A stretch of 37,014 bases of DNA from a bacterium (GTDB lineage: Bacteria > Patescibacteriota > Minisyncoccia > UBA6257 > 02-FULL-45-10c): NCBI GenBank assembly GCA_030646915.1, contig JAUSKT010000011.1, forward strand, positions 1 through 37,014, given 5' to 3'. Made by a program: the position numbers and the translations under genes. The notes under the pieces are model-generated. The model saw nothing but the letters and a program-made list of their open reading frames with translations, did no database searches and had not been told where the DNA came from. This document shows positions 1 through 8,067 of this stretch, piece after piece. Every line of letters starts with the position of its first letter. Position 1 is the stretch's first letter.

Positions 1-279
1 AGGCAACTCGTAAAAATAGTGCCTCAAAATGCCTCAGTGACCGCGCATACTAATATAGTTCCCCATCTTACCCAGCGCGAAAAAATTTATATGCTTGGCA
101 CCGAACCATCTCCAGCAGATATCGCATTGATTGACGGCGCAGATCTTTCCGGCTTTGCGAATGAAGAAGTTTTTCAAGCTTACGCAGATTATTATATAAA
201 TTCCGGAAATTATAATTTTGAAACTCTGAATAATCGATATTTTATTTTATATAAAAAGGGCATACAACTTCAAAGATAA
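1..279 (+). CDS. DUF2079-like membrane protein, 3' end only
   Basis: The reading frame is open from base 1 with no stop, so this is the C-terminal end of a gene that starts outside the window; the GTG at 19 is probably not its start. The visible residues read like the soluble C-terminal part of DUF2079 predicted membrane proteins: an ALV/ASV-T-A-x-x-x-x-VPHLTQREKIYML segment followed by an acidic and aromatic tail. Those proteins have many membrane helices followed by a tail of this kind; their function is not known. The TAA stop (277-279) lies inside the left arm of a strong terminator. The assignment rests on this short motif alone, so the family name is moderately sure. Confidence 0.55.
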   Translation, partial: RQLVKIVPQNASVTAHTNIVPHLTQREKIYMLGTEPSPADIALIDGADLSGFANEEVFQAYADYYINSGNYNFETLNNRYFILYKKGIQLQR

Positions 280-321
280 AATAAAACTCCCCAAGCTTAT
301 GCTAGGGGAGTTTTATTTTAT
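276..321. terminator. Bidirectional intrinsic terminator
   Basis: Perfect 17-bp stem (276-292 with 305-321) around a 12-nt loop, GC-rich near the loop and A/T-rich at the base, so it gives a U-tract on both strands. It overlaps the stop codons of the converging genes on each side. Confidence 0.9.
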
Positions 322-536
322 CTTCCGAAACCGCCACGGCCACCGCCGCTGCCGCCTCGAAAACTTGGCTTGCGCTTTTTGTTACAATCGTAACAATACA
401 AGCGTCCATAAGTTCCGTCTTGCCTTTGTGTCGGCTCAAACGGCAACTCTTTAATTGCAGTGTTGCACTCTGAACAAGTTAAGTTAAGAGCAGAAACATT
501 ATGCATTTGGCGCTGAGGCCTATCTTGCATTTCCAT
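318..536 (-). CDS. Small CxxC...CxxC zinc-binding protein with RGG tail
   Basis: A 72-residue protein. Two CxxC pairs (CSEC and CYDC, 23 residues apart) flank a KELPFEPTxRQDG segment, the arrangement of small treble-clef/zinc-ribbon proteins of the CxxC-x17-CxxC type (TIGR04272-like), here with a longer spacer. The last 15 or so residues are Gly/Arg-rich (RGGSGGGRGGFGR), an RGG-type tail that usually contacts RNA or single-stranded DNA. A nucleic-acid-binding role is inferred; no specific function is known. The gene stands alone with its own promoter and a long leader that could fold over the start site. It starts at ATG 536; a second in-frame ATG two codons later is possible. Confidence 0.75.
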   Translation of the reverse strand: MEMQDRPQRQMHNVSALNLTCSECNTAIKELPFEPTQRQDGTYGRLYCYDCNKKRKPSFRGGSGGGRGGFGR

Positions 537-539
537 TTC

Positions 540-646
540 GTTCGCCTTATTTACTTATAAATATCGTATATTTGAAGGCGAACGACTAATATTATATTTA
601 ATCCACTAACGGATCTACTACTATCGCCTTTATAACTAACGATAGT
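540..646 (-). promoter_or_regulatory. Structured 5' leader and operator-like dyad
   Basis: On the minus strand a 9-bp stem (575-583 with 540-548) ends three bases before the ATG and contains the only SD-like AAGG, so it could hide the ribosome site. A second dyad, ACTATCG/CGATAGT (620-626 and 640-646), lies across the predicted transcription start and is better placed to be an operator. Both are seen directly; their function is inferred. Confidence 0.45.
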
Positions 647-650
647 TTAA

Positions 651-678
651 AGTATAGCAGACTATTTCAAAAAGTCAA
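651..678 (-). promoter_or_regulatory. Sigma-70-type promoter of the CxxC protein
   Basis: TTGACT (673-678) and TATACT (651-656) with a 16-bp spacer on the minus strand. Predicted start near 644, giving a leader of about 107 nt. Confidence 0.65.
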
Positions 679-695
679 TAGAAAAATCGGGAAAT

Positions 696-2336
696 CTAAG
701 ATTTAACTAAATGCTTAAAGGCATAATTTAAATCGCTATTAACTTTTTTGCCTGGATTAAAAATATTTTGCGGATCAAAAATCTTCTTAGTTTCTTCAAA
801 AAGTTTATAGACTTTTTCCCCATACATTTTCTTCAAATAAGAGCTTCTGATTAAGCCATCATTATGCTCCGCGGTAATAGATCCGCGATAAGATAAAACT
901 AAATTATAAACTTCTTCGGATAAATTACGGATAATCTCGGAAGATCGGATATCCCTCAAATCCATTAAGGGAATGATGTGGAAATTCGCATCGCCAACGT
1001 GTCCGGCGATTGTATAATTTAAATTATATTTAGCTAAAATATGATTTAACTTAGGTAAAAATTCCGGCAATTGCTCAACCTTAATTATAAAATCGTCAAT
1101 AAAAGGAGCAGTGCGCTTGCCCTTAATATGCTTACGAAGTAAGTTAAAACTTTCTCTTCTGATTGTCCAATATTTCTTCATCTCCATCTCTGATCTGATA
1201 ATCCTGAATTTTATTTTTGTTTCCACGAGAACGTTCTGCAAATTTTCTAATCTATTCTCTAATTCTTTTTCATCATCACTAGTAAATTCTGCCAAAAGAG
1301 CCAGTTTTGGGATGCCGCCGGATAATACCATCCAAACCTCCGGTAAAAATTGCCAAAATAACTTTATAAAATTTCTCGTCTGCCAGCCAGCTGCCCGGAT
1401 CAAGCTCGGCAAGAATCGGATTGCCAACTTAAAAGTATTATCATCAAAAGACTCAAAGCTTTCTGGATTAAACTCCAATACCTTTTTCGCAAGCATTGCA
1501 ATTTTATCCAGATCATCCAAAAAAATCACCGCCATACCGGAATATTTTTTAGGAGTAATCAAACGGAATTTTATTTCTGTAATCAGCCCTAAAGTGCCTT
1601 GGGAACCGACTAATAATTTAGTCAAATTAAAATGCTTTCCATCCCAGACATTCCATAAATAATAACCTGCAGAATTTTTAGAAACTTGGGGTTTGGATTT
1701 TTTTAAAAGCTCTTGGTTTTTTTCAATCAATTTATACAGCTTCCGATAAATTCCCCCCTCAAAATCCTTTTTAACCATTATTTTTTTTAGCTCTTTTTTG
1801 TCCAAAGGCTTAAATATATATTCTTTCCCGTCGCTTAAAACTGCTTTCAGTTCTAGAATATAATCTTCAGTTTTTCCATAAGCTAAAGTTTTTTCTCCTC
1901 CAGAATTATTCGCAACCATGCCCCCGACTGTGCAGGTTTCTCTGGAGGCCGGAAAAGATGGCAATAATGAATTCCTTTTTAAAGTTGCTATTTCAAAATC
2001 CCGATAAAAAACCCCCGGCTCCGTAACCGCGTAGCCATTTCCGACAGATTTAATCCGATTAAAATATTTCTTGAAATCCAGAATAATTGAACTATTCAAG
2101 GGCCCGCCGGTCATATCTGTTCCGCCGGCGCGCGCAGTAAGGGAAATTTCCTGATTAGAACTTTTTTTATGGCTGACAAACTCTACAATTTTTTTTAAAT
2201 CATTAACATCTCTTGGAAAAACCACCGCCTCGGGGTTTATTTCAAATAAACTTGCATCGCGGCTGTATTTAACTCTAACTTCTTCATCACTCAAGACCTC
2301 CCCTTTTACAATTTTTTTAAGCTCATCTACTAACAT
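696..2336 (-). CDS. FAD-linked dehydrogenase, GlcD / D-lactate dehydrogenase family
   Basis: A 546-residue flavoprotein of the GlcD/Dld type. The N-terminal FAD_binding_4 (PCMH) domain has RAGGTDMTGGPL at 69-80 and NNSGGEKTLAYG at 143-154, which hold the FAD pyrophosphate. The C-terminal FAD-oxidase_C domain has GHVGDANFH near 445, which supplies metal and substrate histidines, and AEHNDG near 490, and ends with FDPQNIFNPGK, as is usual for the family. It probably oxidises a 2-hydroxy acid such as D-lactate or glycolate and passes electrons to quinone or another acceptor. No iron-sulfur partner lies next to it, so it is a single-subunit type. The substrate cannot be read from the sequence. 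It starts at ATG 2336, 46 bp after the DsbA-like gene ends. Confidence 0.88.
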   Translation of the reverse strand: MLVDELKKIVKGEVLSDEEVRVKYSRDASLFEINPEAVVFPRDVNDLKKIVEFVSHKKSSNQEISLTARAGGTDMTGGPLNSSIILDFKKYFNRIKSVGNGYAVTEPGVFYRDFEIATLKRNSLLPSFPASRETCTVGGMVANNSGGEKTLAYGKTEDYILELKAVLSDGKEYIFKPLDKKELKKIMVKKDFEGGIYRKLYKLIEKNQELLKKSKPQVSKNSAGYYLWNVWDGKHFNLTKLLVGSQGTLGLITEIKFRLITPKKYSGMAVIFLDDLDKIAMLAKKVLEFNPESFESFDDNTFKLAIRFLPSLIRAAGWQTRNFIKLFWQFLPEVWMVLSGGIPKLALLAEFTSDDEKELENRLENLQNVLVETKIKFRIIRSEMEMKKYWTIRRESFNLLRKHIKGKRTAPFIDDFIIKVEQLPEFLPKLNHILAKYNLNYTIAGHVGDANFHIIPLMDLRDIRSSEIIRNLSEEVYNLVLSYRGSITAEHNDGLIRSSYLKKMYGEKVYKLFEETKKIFDPQNIFNPGKKVNSDLNYAFKHLVKS

Positions 2337-2381
2337 AGTAATAACCCCAAAATAATTTAATAAAACTAAAACTCGGGAAGT

Positions 2382-3152
2382 TTATTTAATTTTAAGAGCA
2401 ACGTCAATAATTTGTTTTGCTGATTGATATGGATAAGCTCCGTTGATAACCATCTTCTGCCCATTTTTTGCCACGACAATAGTATAAGGCGTGCCGCTTC
2501 CTCCGGAATTTACCGCATCCTGATATTGGCTTTCAACATTAGCTGCCTGCCGCCCGCTATTCAGGCAATTTTCAAAATTATTCCTATCCAAACCGATTTG
2601 AACGGCAATCTCCGGCAACAAAGAAAGATCTAACCCGTTATTAGAGGGGGTAACTTCAAAAATTTTATCTAAATAAGACCAAAACTTATCATTGCCGCCC
2701 AACTCACCAGCACATTCAATAGCCTCCGCTTCTTTTCTGGCCTTGGAATGAAGCGAATCTAGCGGAAATTGACGATATACCCAAGCCACTTGGCCATTAT
2801 AATCTTTAACAATTTGCTGCATTGTTTTATGAAATTGCTTGCAAAAGGGGCATTCTGAGTCAGAAAATTCAATCAATTTCACTGGCGCGTCCGGATTGCC
2901 AAAAATATAATCTGTTTTACTAACTGGCTTTACATTATCAATGGCTGAAGCTGTATCTGAATTTTTACTATCCGGATTGGCTGGCAAAGAATTTTTACCC
3001 GCAGTATAAATTACTGCTCCAGCAATTAATAATCCAGCAACGATAATTGCTCCTGGTACAGAAAGGAAGTTGGCGTCCTTTTTCCCATCTGATTCAGAAT
3101 CTGAAACTTCAATTTCTATAGTTTCTTTTATAACTTTTTTGGATTCTTCCAT
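2382..3152 (-). CDS. Membrane-anchored DsbA-like thiol oxidoreductase
   Basis: A 256-residue protein: a charged cytoplasmic head, one membrane helix (about 30-52), a polar linker, then a thioredoxin-fold domain of the Thioredoxin_4/DsbA type. The active site is CPFC (101-104), preceded by EFSDSE, and the cis-proline loop is GTPYT near residue 222. These residues mark an exported dithiol oxidase or isomerase that makes or shuffles disulfides outside the membrane. That fits a window rich in exported Cys-containing proteins, such as the Kazal and DUF1554 proteins. A VKOR or DsbB partner is not seen here. It lies between the FAD dehydrogenase and the DUF5667-Kazal gene on the same strand, with 46- and 56-bp gaps. 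Confidence 0.88.
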   Translation of the reverse strand: MEESKKVIKETIEIEVSDSESDGKKDANFLSVPGAIIVAGLLIAGAVIYTAGKNSLPANPDSKNSDTASAIDNVKPVSKTDYIFGNPDAPVKLIEFSDSECPFCKQFHKTMQQIVKDYNGQVAWVYRQFPLDSLHSKARKEAEAIECAGELGGNDKFWSYLDKIFEVTPSNNGLDLSLLPEIAVQIGLDRNNFENCLNSGRQAANVESQYQDAVNSGGSGTPYTIVVAKNGQKMVINGAYPYQSAKQIIDVALKIK

Positions 3153-3208
3153 AAACTTTATTATATCACGGCTTCATTCATTATTTTTAATTCAAATTAA
3201 TAGCTAGA

Positions 3209-4372
3209 TTATTCTGCGGGCTCTACTTTTTCAACTGGAACTGCCGGTAATGGAATCGCAGAAACCGGCTCTTTATATTCATTTCCGCATTCACCTTTAT
3301 ATTTAACCGAAACTTCCGAAGCCGTTGCGAAACAAGAATTGGAATAAGTCTTGCCGTCTTCACCGCAAACCGGCTCATATTGCTGAGTGCATACCATCGA
3401 TTCAGCCGGAACCCGAATTGGAATTGCCGGAATCGGCCTAGGAATATACGGGGCAGGAACCCGTTGTTCGCACGATTCTAAATCTTTAGAAGCGCTGGCT
3501 AATTTTTCTTGATATTCAGCTTCGCTTAATGTCCCTTTTTCAAATTGCGATTTTAATTCTGAAATCTTATATTTTAATTTTTCGCAGCCGGTTTTAGCAT
3601 CAATGGGCAACGGCTTAATAATTGGGCGGCTTAATTCTTCTTTTACCTTTTCAGAAAAATTTTCCCTCAATTTTTCTAAAGAATTTTTAGCTTCTTCCGG
3701 CAATTGTTTTTGAATTTGGGTCACGATTTCCAATGATCGGGCATTTTTTAATTCTCCAGCTCCGGAATCCGATATTGCCCTTTCTAATCTGGAAGCAAAT
3801 TTACTAGGATCTTCTTTTTGAGCTGCCACTGCCACGATTGATTCAATACTATTTTTTGCGCCACTAATTGCATTTTTTAATTCAGGATTTTCTGATAATT
3901 TTTTATCTAATTCGCTGAAAATTTGAGCGTGCTTCAAAGATCGCTCTGTTATATTTTCCAAAAGGCGGTCTAAGTTAGGATTTTGAGAAGTTGTCGCCAA
4001 TTCTCCCAATTTAATTTTTAATCTTTCTTGGGAATTTTGATAATTCTTAATAGCTCGCCTAATTCCAGCTGAATCGTCCGGTTTTAATTCTTGAACTTTT
4101 TTTGCTTCAGACGCTTTTTCGTCGCTGATTCTAAGTTCCAATTCTACTTTAGAAACAGAGTTAAAGGTAAATAATCTTTCTACCCCCCTTCCCCACTCTT
4201 TAAAAAAATAAAATGGGTTAGTCGGCAAAAGCCCCGAATTTTCAATGCCCAAATCGCCAGCTGTAATTGTTTTTAAAGGATCTAAGGGGGCAGTTTGAGC
4301 AAAAGCACTGCCAACAACCAAAAAATTTAAAGTGGTTACTAAAGCAATGAATTTAAGGCTTAATTTAAACAT
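3209..4372 (-). CDS. Exported DUF5667 protein with C-terminal Kazal domain
   Basis: The likely start is ATG 4372, where a clear signal peptide begins (MFKLSLKFIALVTTLNF...SAFA). A longer frame back to 4432 would overlap the sua5 gene and put 20 polar residues ahead of the signal. After the signal comes the DUF5667 motif LPTNPFYFFKEWGRGVERLFTF, then a long charged helical stretch, a short SHOCT-like GTLSEAEYQEKL segment, a proline-rich linker and a four-cysteine Kazal domain (roughly residues 325-362: YEPVCGEDGKTYSNSC...GEC). Kazal domains bind and block serine proteases. DUF5667 proteins are exported or cell-wall proteins of CPR bacteria with no known activity. Protection against a neighbour's proteases is an inference. 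Confidence 0.85.
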   Translation of the reverse strand: MFKLSLKFIALVTTLNFLVVGSAFAQTAPLDPLKTITAGDLGIENSGLLPTNPFYFFKEWGRGVERLFTFNSVSKVELELRISDEKASEAKKVQELKPDDSAGIRRAIKNYQNSQERLKIKLGELATTSQNPNLDRLLENITERSLKHAQIFSELDKKLSENPELKNAISGAKNSIESIVAVAAQKEDPSKFASRLERAISDSGAGELKNARSLEIVTQIQKQLPEEAKNSLEKLRENFSEKVKEELSRPIIKPLPIDAKTGCEKLKYKISELKSQFEKGTLSEAEYQEKLASASKDLESCEQRVPAPYIPRPIPAIPIRVPAESMVCTQQYEPVCGEDGKTYSNSCFATASEVSVKYKGECGNEYKEPVSAIPLPAVPVEKVEPAE

Positions 4373-4400
4373 AATTCTATTATACCCCGATAAACAATAT

Positions 4401-5087
4401 CTATATCTTAGCGCGTGCTGATTCCAAAGCAATTTTAATAATATCTAAATTACAGCTTTTATGCTTGTGACACCAATTTTCACATTGCCGAGCCGTAGCT
4501 TTATTGAAATAGTGCATTTTACATTCAGGGCATTGATACAATCCTTGCCCTTCCCTTTCTATTAAAATCTGGCCGTTCTTAAAACGAACCAAACTAGATG
4601 GCAAGGCGGCTTGTTGACCGCCATTTACATAAAAATCCGCCTCATTTCCAAAATATTTTTTTGCTTCCTTGATAGTTTTAGCCGGCGGCAAACCTTCGGG
4701 ATTAGCGCTTGGCGCAACCAGTGGTCCGGTTTTTCGAAGAAGATTGCGAAGCCAATTCAGTTTTGGCAAACGAAAGGCTAAAATTTTAGTGCCACGATGC
4801 AAAAAATAAAATTTTCCGGACGAACAAGGCAATATAACGCTTACCGGTCCTGGCCATATTTTTTTAAGCAATGCTTTAGTCTTTTGATCAAGTTTAACGC
4901 CAAAATAATTTAAATCTTTAACTGAACTTATTAATATAATAAAAGGCTTTTTAGAATTCCGCTTTCGGACTTTATAAATTCTTTCTACCGCCATTTTTGA
5001 AAGCGCTGACCCGACCAACCCATAAATAGTATCAGTCAGCAAAACACCAATGCCTCCCCGCAGCAAAATTCCTTCGATTTTCTTCAT
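4401..5087 (-). CDS. Sua5/YrdC threonylcarbamoyl-AMP synthase with zinc-finger tail
   Basis: A 228-residue protein. The YrdC domain makes L-threonylcarbamoyl-AMP for the t6A37 modification of ANN-decoding tRNAs. The visible motifs are LTDTIYGLVGSA (18-29), the KVRKRNSKKPF nucleotide-binding strip and PLVAPSANPEG. It is YrdC/TsaC-sized and lacks the Sua5 C-terminal domain. In its place is a Cys/His-rich tail from about residue 184: CPEC, then Cys and WC, HKH and SCNLDII, which probably binds zinc. The TsaB, TsaD and TsaE partners are not in this window. The gene is divergent from the glycosyltransferase gene. The enzyme call is firm; the role of the tail is unknown. Confidence 0.9.
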   Translation of the reverse strand: MKKIEGILLRGGIGVLLTDTIYGLVGSALSKMAVERIYKVRKRNSKKPFIILISSVKDLNYFGVKLDQKTKALLKKIWPGPVSVILPCSSGKFYFLHRGTKILAFRLPKLNWLRNLLRKTGPLVAPSANPEGLPPAKTIKEAKKYFGNEADFYVNGGQQAALPSSLVRFKNGQILIEREGQGLYQCPECKMHYFNKATARQCENWCHKHKSCNLDIIKIALESARAKI

Positions 5088-5166
5088 AATGCTTCAGCTC
5101 AACATTAGCATATAATAATGCCGGCCGGATTTTAATTGAGTCCTTTTTATATTAAAATCAAAAGAT

Positions 5167-6819
5167 ATGGATAAAAAAAGAATTTTAATCCTAATATTAA
5201 TTGTCTCGGCGGTACTCCGCCTTTATGGTCTTTCTCGCGGCGACACGGTCAACGACGAAGTATTTATGTCTTTTCGAGGAATTGGAATGATAGATTTTGA
5301 TGAAGCAGAATTCCAAACTACCCCGTGGGAATGGACTGATCCCAGCATACCTTGGTGGGCTAATATTTCTTTTCACGACCATCCGCTCTTAGTGCCGGCC
5401 GCTGAAAATCTATCCATGAAAATTTTCGGAGAGAATAACTTCGGATTCCGCCTGCCGTCAGCAATTTTAGGCACGGCTTCGGTTTATCTTATTTATTTAA
5501 TCGGAACGATTTTATATACGGAAACTGCCGGATTAATTTCCGCTGCATTTTTAGGAATTACGCTGAACAGCGTTTATATTTCAAGAACCGGGATGCAAGA
5601 GCCTTACGTAATTTTTTTTCTGCTTCTTGCTTCATATTTATTTATAAAATCCCTTCAAAAAGATAAATATCTCTTATGGACTGGCGCAGCTGTCGGTTTT
5701 GGAACACTCGCAAAATATAATTCCTTAATTTTGGTTCCGATTTTTATTACCTATCTTTTATTATTCAAGCGAAAGTATTTTTTAAATAAAAAATTCTGGC
5801 TAGGAGTTATTTTGGCGCTTTTAATTTCCAGCCCGATAATTATTTATAATTATGAGCTTTATAGAAATTTTGGACATCTGGATTTCCAATTTTCCTATAT
5901 TTTCGGAGAGCATCCGGATGTTTGGAAAGTCGCGCCCGGTAAAGAAATAGGAACTCTAGCTGAAAGGCTGGGAAATTTTATACCCAGATTAATTGCCAGC
6001 AATTCTTGGCTATTTTTATCTTTAACCGCTTTATCGCTTATAACTTTATTTTTATCCATTATTAAAAATCTAAAAGAGAATTCTAAAAAACACGGCTTTC
6101 TTATCGTGTGTTTTTTATTTCTTATCCTACTCATATTAAAGATTGGTCCGTCTTACCGATTTTTAACCATGCTCACGCCATTTTTTGCGCTATCTATGGC
6201 TATTTTTATAGAAAATATTTATTCTAACATTCTGCAGAATGTTAGAATAATAAAAATTGCCTATTCAGCATTTGCGTTATTTATTAGTTTTGAAATTTTT
6301 TATTCAATTAATAATCAAATAATTTATTATCCAATTGGACCGACTCCGTGGCTTTCCTCTAAAGTCCGTTTTGAAAACTACAATTGGGGCTATAACCAGC
6401 TCGGTGATTGGCTAAACCAAGAATTAAATGAAAAAATGCCCGCTATCACCTTTGACCTTAAATATAAATTTTTAGAAAAACTTAGAGACCAAGCACTTGC
6501 TAATGGATTGCAAGAAGACTTAGAAACTTATCCTGCTATTTTTATCTACGATGGAAATTTTGACAAGGCCGCAAAACTTTGGACTTTAGACCGCCTGCAC
6601 ATTTACCATGGCTGGCCGATTATCAGCCTTAAAACTTATTATGATAATCTCCAAAAAGAAGGGTTTGATTTTTATGACCGGTCCGGATTTAAAATACGAT
6701 ATTTTATTCTGCAAAATAATATCGTTCCCTCCCCTGCCTCCAAAGCTTTAATGCGGGGAAATCCGATTTCTATTTATAATCCCCGCGGAGACGAAGCATT
6801 TAAAATTTACAAATTTTGA
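5167..6819 (+). CDS. Polytopic GT39/PMT_2-like glycosyltransferase
   Basis: A 550-residue integral membrane protein with about ten hydrophobic helices and a C-terminal soluble part (from about 400). The first external loop has the acidic pair NDEVF (29-33) and a later DEAEF, typical of PMT/ArnT-type (GT-C fold) enzymes that move a sugar from a polyprenyl-phosphate donor to protein or lipid outside the membrane. FRLPSAILGTASVYLIYLIG is the usual PMT_2 signature. It is the only plus-strand gene in this region. Donor and acceptor cannot be told. A 32-bp perfect palindrome sits inside the gene at 6219-6250. Confidence 0.85.
   Translation: MDKKRILILILIVSAVLRLYGLSRGDTVNDEVFMSFRGIGMIDFDEAEFQTTPWEWTDPSIPWWANISFHDHPLLVPAAENLSMKIFGENNFGFRLPSAILGTASVYLIYLIGTILYTETAGLISAAFLGITLNSVYISRTGMQEPYVIFFLLLASYLFIKSLQKDKYLLWTGAAVGFGTLAKYNSLILVPIFITYLLLFKRKYFLNKKFWLGVILALLISSPIIIYNYELYRNFGHLDFQFSYIFGEHPDVWKVAPGKEIGTLAERLGNFIPRLIASNSWLFLSLTALSLITLFLSIIKNLKENSKKHGFLIVCFLFLILLILKIGPSYRFLTMLTPFFALSMAIFIENIYSNILQNVRIIKIAYSAFALFISFEIFYSINNQIIYYPIGPTPWLSSKVRFENYNWGYNQLGDWLNQELNEKMPAITFDLKYKFLEKLRDQALANGLQEDLETYPAIFIYDGNFDKAAKLWTLDRLHIYHGWPIISLKTYYDNLQKEGFDFYDRSGFKIRYFILQNNIVPSPASKALMRGNPISIYNPRGDEAFKIYKF
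6219..6250. repeat. 32-bp perfect palindrome inside a coding region
   Basis: Sixteen bases on each side of a TGCA centre (between 6234 and 6235) pair without mismatch. It codes for a short loop between membrane helices of the glycosyltransferase. Confidence 0.85.
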
Positions 6820-6821
6820 AA

Positions 6822-7004
6822 CTATTTAGATTCTCTCCGAAGCCCCCAAAAAAGTAAGCCTGCAAGTAATACTGCCACCCAACTAAGCCACATTGGCACT
6901 ACCCAACCGCCAATCACTGCTCCCCAACCGTAAAATAACCTAGCTAAATGCAAAATGGTGATTAATCCAAACACTAAAGCTGCAACTTTTGAAAAGGGCT
7001 TCAT
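6822..7004 (-). CDS. Small two-helix membrane protein
   Basis: A 60-residue protein with two hydrophobic helices (about 7-25 and 32-54), a short WGAVIGGW-V-PMWLSW turn and a basic C-terminus. I recognise no named family. Its ATG overlaps the stop of the SIMPL gene by 4 bp (ATGA), so the two are translationally coupled and probably work in the same membrane. Its end is 2 bp from the converging glycosyltransferase stop, with no clear terminator between. Confidence 0.7.
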   Translation of the reverse strand: MKPFSKVAALVFGLITILHLARLFYGWGAVIGGWVVPMWLSWVAVLLAGLLFWGLRRESK

Positions 7005-7783
7005 CTTATTTCATATCTTAATGTTACATTCACGACCACATCTTGAGAGCCCGGCTCAATAGCTGGAGCTGATTCTGCGCCACCACGGCCGACTGTTGCA
7101 TCCATAGTCTTATAAAATACTGGCTGAGGATAATATCCGCCTTCTTCGATAGAAAGCAAATCCCCTAGTCTAAACCCACCAGCTTTTGCAACTGCTTTAG
7201 CCCGCGCTTTTGCTTTTTGAATCGCCTCCGACCGAGCTTGATTCTGAACTTCTGTAGGATCATCAACTCTAAAAGAAAGCTGGGAAACGGAATTCGCTCC
7301 GCCCTGGACGACATCTGCAAGCATTGATCCGATTTTTTCAAAATTTCTGACTTTAACTGAAACAACTTGCTGAACTGTATATCCAACTATCTCCGGAGGC
7401 GGGCATGGTTTTCCACTCTCAAATAAGGCAGGAGAGCAGTTAAAATATTGATAACGGGGTTCAACGCTATAAGATTCGGTTTTAACATCTTTATCTTCAA
7501 CTCCCGATGCTTTTACTACGCCAATTGCCCGATTAACTTTAGTAGTATTTTCTTTTTGGAGAGCGCTAAGATCTTTTCCTCCTTGAGTAAGTACGCTGAA
7601 AGTAAATTGCGCGACATCCGGTATGGCCACAACCTTGCCTTCGCCGGTCACTGAAAAACTTCGGAAAGATCCTGGCTGGATAGATTTGGAATAAGTACGG
7701 ACATAACTTGCGACTCCATAAGAAGCAACTATTAATATTAAAATTCCCGTGTAACCTAAATAATTTTTAATTTTTGTATCCAT
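7001..7783 (-). CDS. SIMPL-domain (DUF541) exported protein
   Basis: A 260-residue protein: an N-terminal membrane helix (about 9-28), then a SIMPL/DUF541 domain recognisable from SFSVTGEGKVVAIPDVAQF at its start, the GYTVQQVVSVKVRNFEKIGSMLADVVQGGAN core and the QKAKARAKAVAKAGG helix. It ends in a beta strand (VVVNVTLRYEIR). Family members are exported or periplasmic proteins that form ring-shaped oligomers; E. coli YggE is linked to oxidative stress, but the molecular function is not settled. It lies between DUF5652 and a small membrane protein, all on the minus strand. Confidence 0.9.
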   Translation of the reverse strand: MDTKIKNYLGYTGILILIVASYGVASYVRTYSKSIQPGSFRSFSVTGEGKVVAIPDVAQFTFSVLTQGGKDLSALQKENTTKVNRAIGVVKASGVEDKDVKTESYSVEPRYQYFNCSPALFESGKPCPPPEIVGYTVQQVVSVKVRNFEKIGSMLADVVQGGANSVSQLSFRVDDPTEVQNQARSEAIQKAKARAKAVAKAGGFRLGDLLSIEEGGYYPQPVFYKTMDATVGRGGAESAPAIEPGSQDVVVNVTLRYEIR

Positions 7784-7804
7784 AAATTATTTTAATTAAT
7801 TATT

Positions 7805-8017
7805 TTAAATAGACGACTCTTTTTTATCCTTTCTTTTGCTAAATATAAATATATATAAAATATCCAAAACTGCCAAGCTATTTACCAATAAAAGCGCAAT
7901 AAACCACCATTTATCTTCCCGCCTGGCTGCTTCCCAAAGCGCCAACCCCTTCCACGGCAAAACCCAGACTAATAATAATCCTAAAAATATTAAATTGTTA
8001 TCAAATATGCCCATCAT
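7805..8017 (-). CDS. DUF5652 small membrane protein
   Basis: A 70-residue protein with two membrane helices joined by LPWKGLALWEAARREDKWWF, the conserved DUF5652 block, and a lysine-rich C-terminus. This family is common in CPR bacteria and has no known function. It is probably the first gene of a minus-strand group with the SIMPL gene (21-bp gap). A second ATG one codon downstream is equally possible. Confidence 0.75.
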   Translation of the reverse strand: MMGIFDNNLIFLGLLLVWVLPWKGLALWEAARREDKWWFIALLLVNSLAVLDILYIFIFSKRKDKKESSI

Positions 8018-8048
8018 TAATACAATTATATCATTTTATAAAAAATAA

Positions 8049-8067
8049 AAAACCCGTATAGGGTTTT
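8049..8067 (-). terminator. Intrinsic terminator of the queuine-salvage operon
   Basis: AAAACCC/GGGTTTT stem (8049-8055 with 8061-8067), 5-nt loop, followed on the minus strand by a T-rich tract. It overlaps the stop codon of the gene at 8066. Confidence 0.75.

Noticed and set aside
1111-1662. 183-codon plus-strand frame
   Set aside because: It lies wholly opposite the strong FAD dehydrogenase gene, and its product has no recognisable domain.
4373-4432. Longer start for the DUF5667-Kazal gene
   Set aside because: It overlaps sua5 and puts a polar stretch before a clear signal peptide; ATG 4372 is better.
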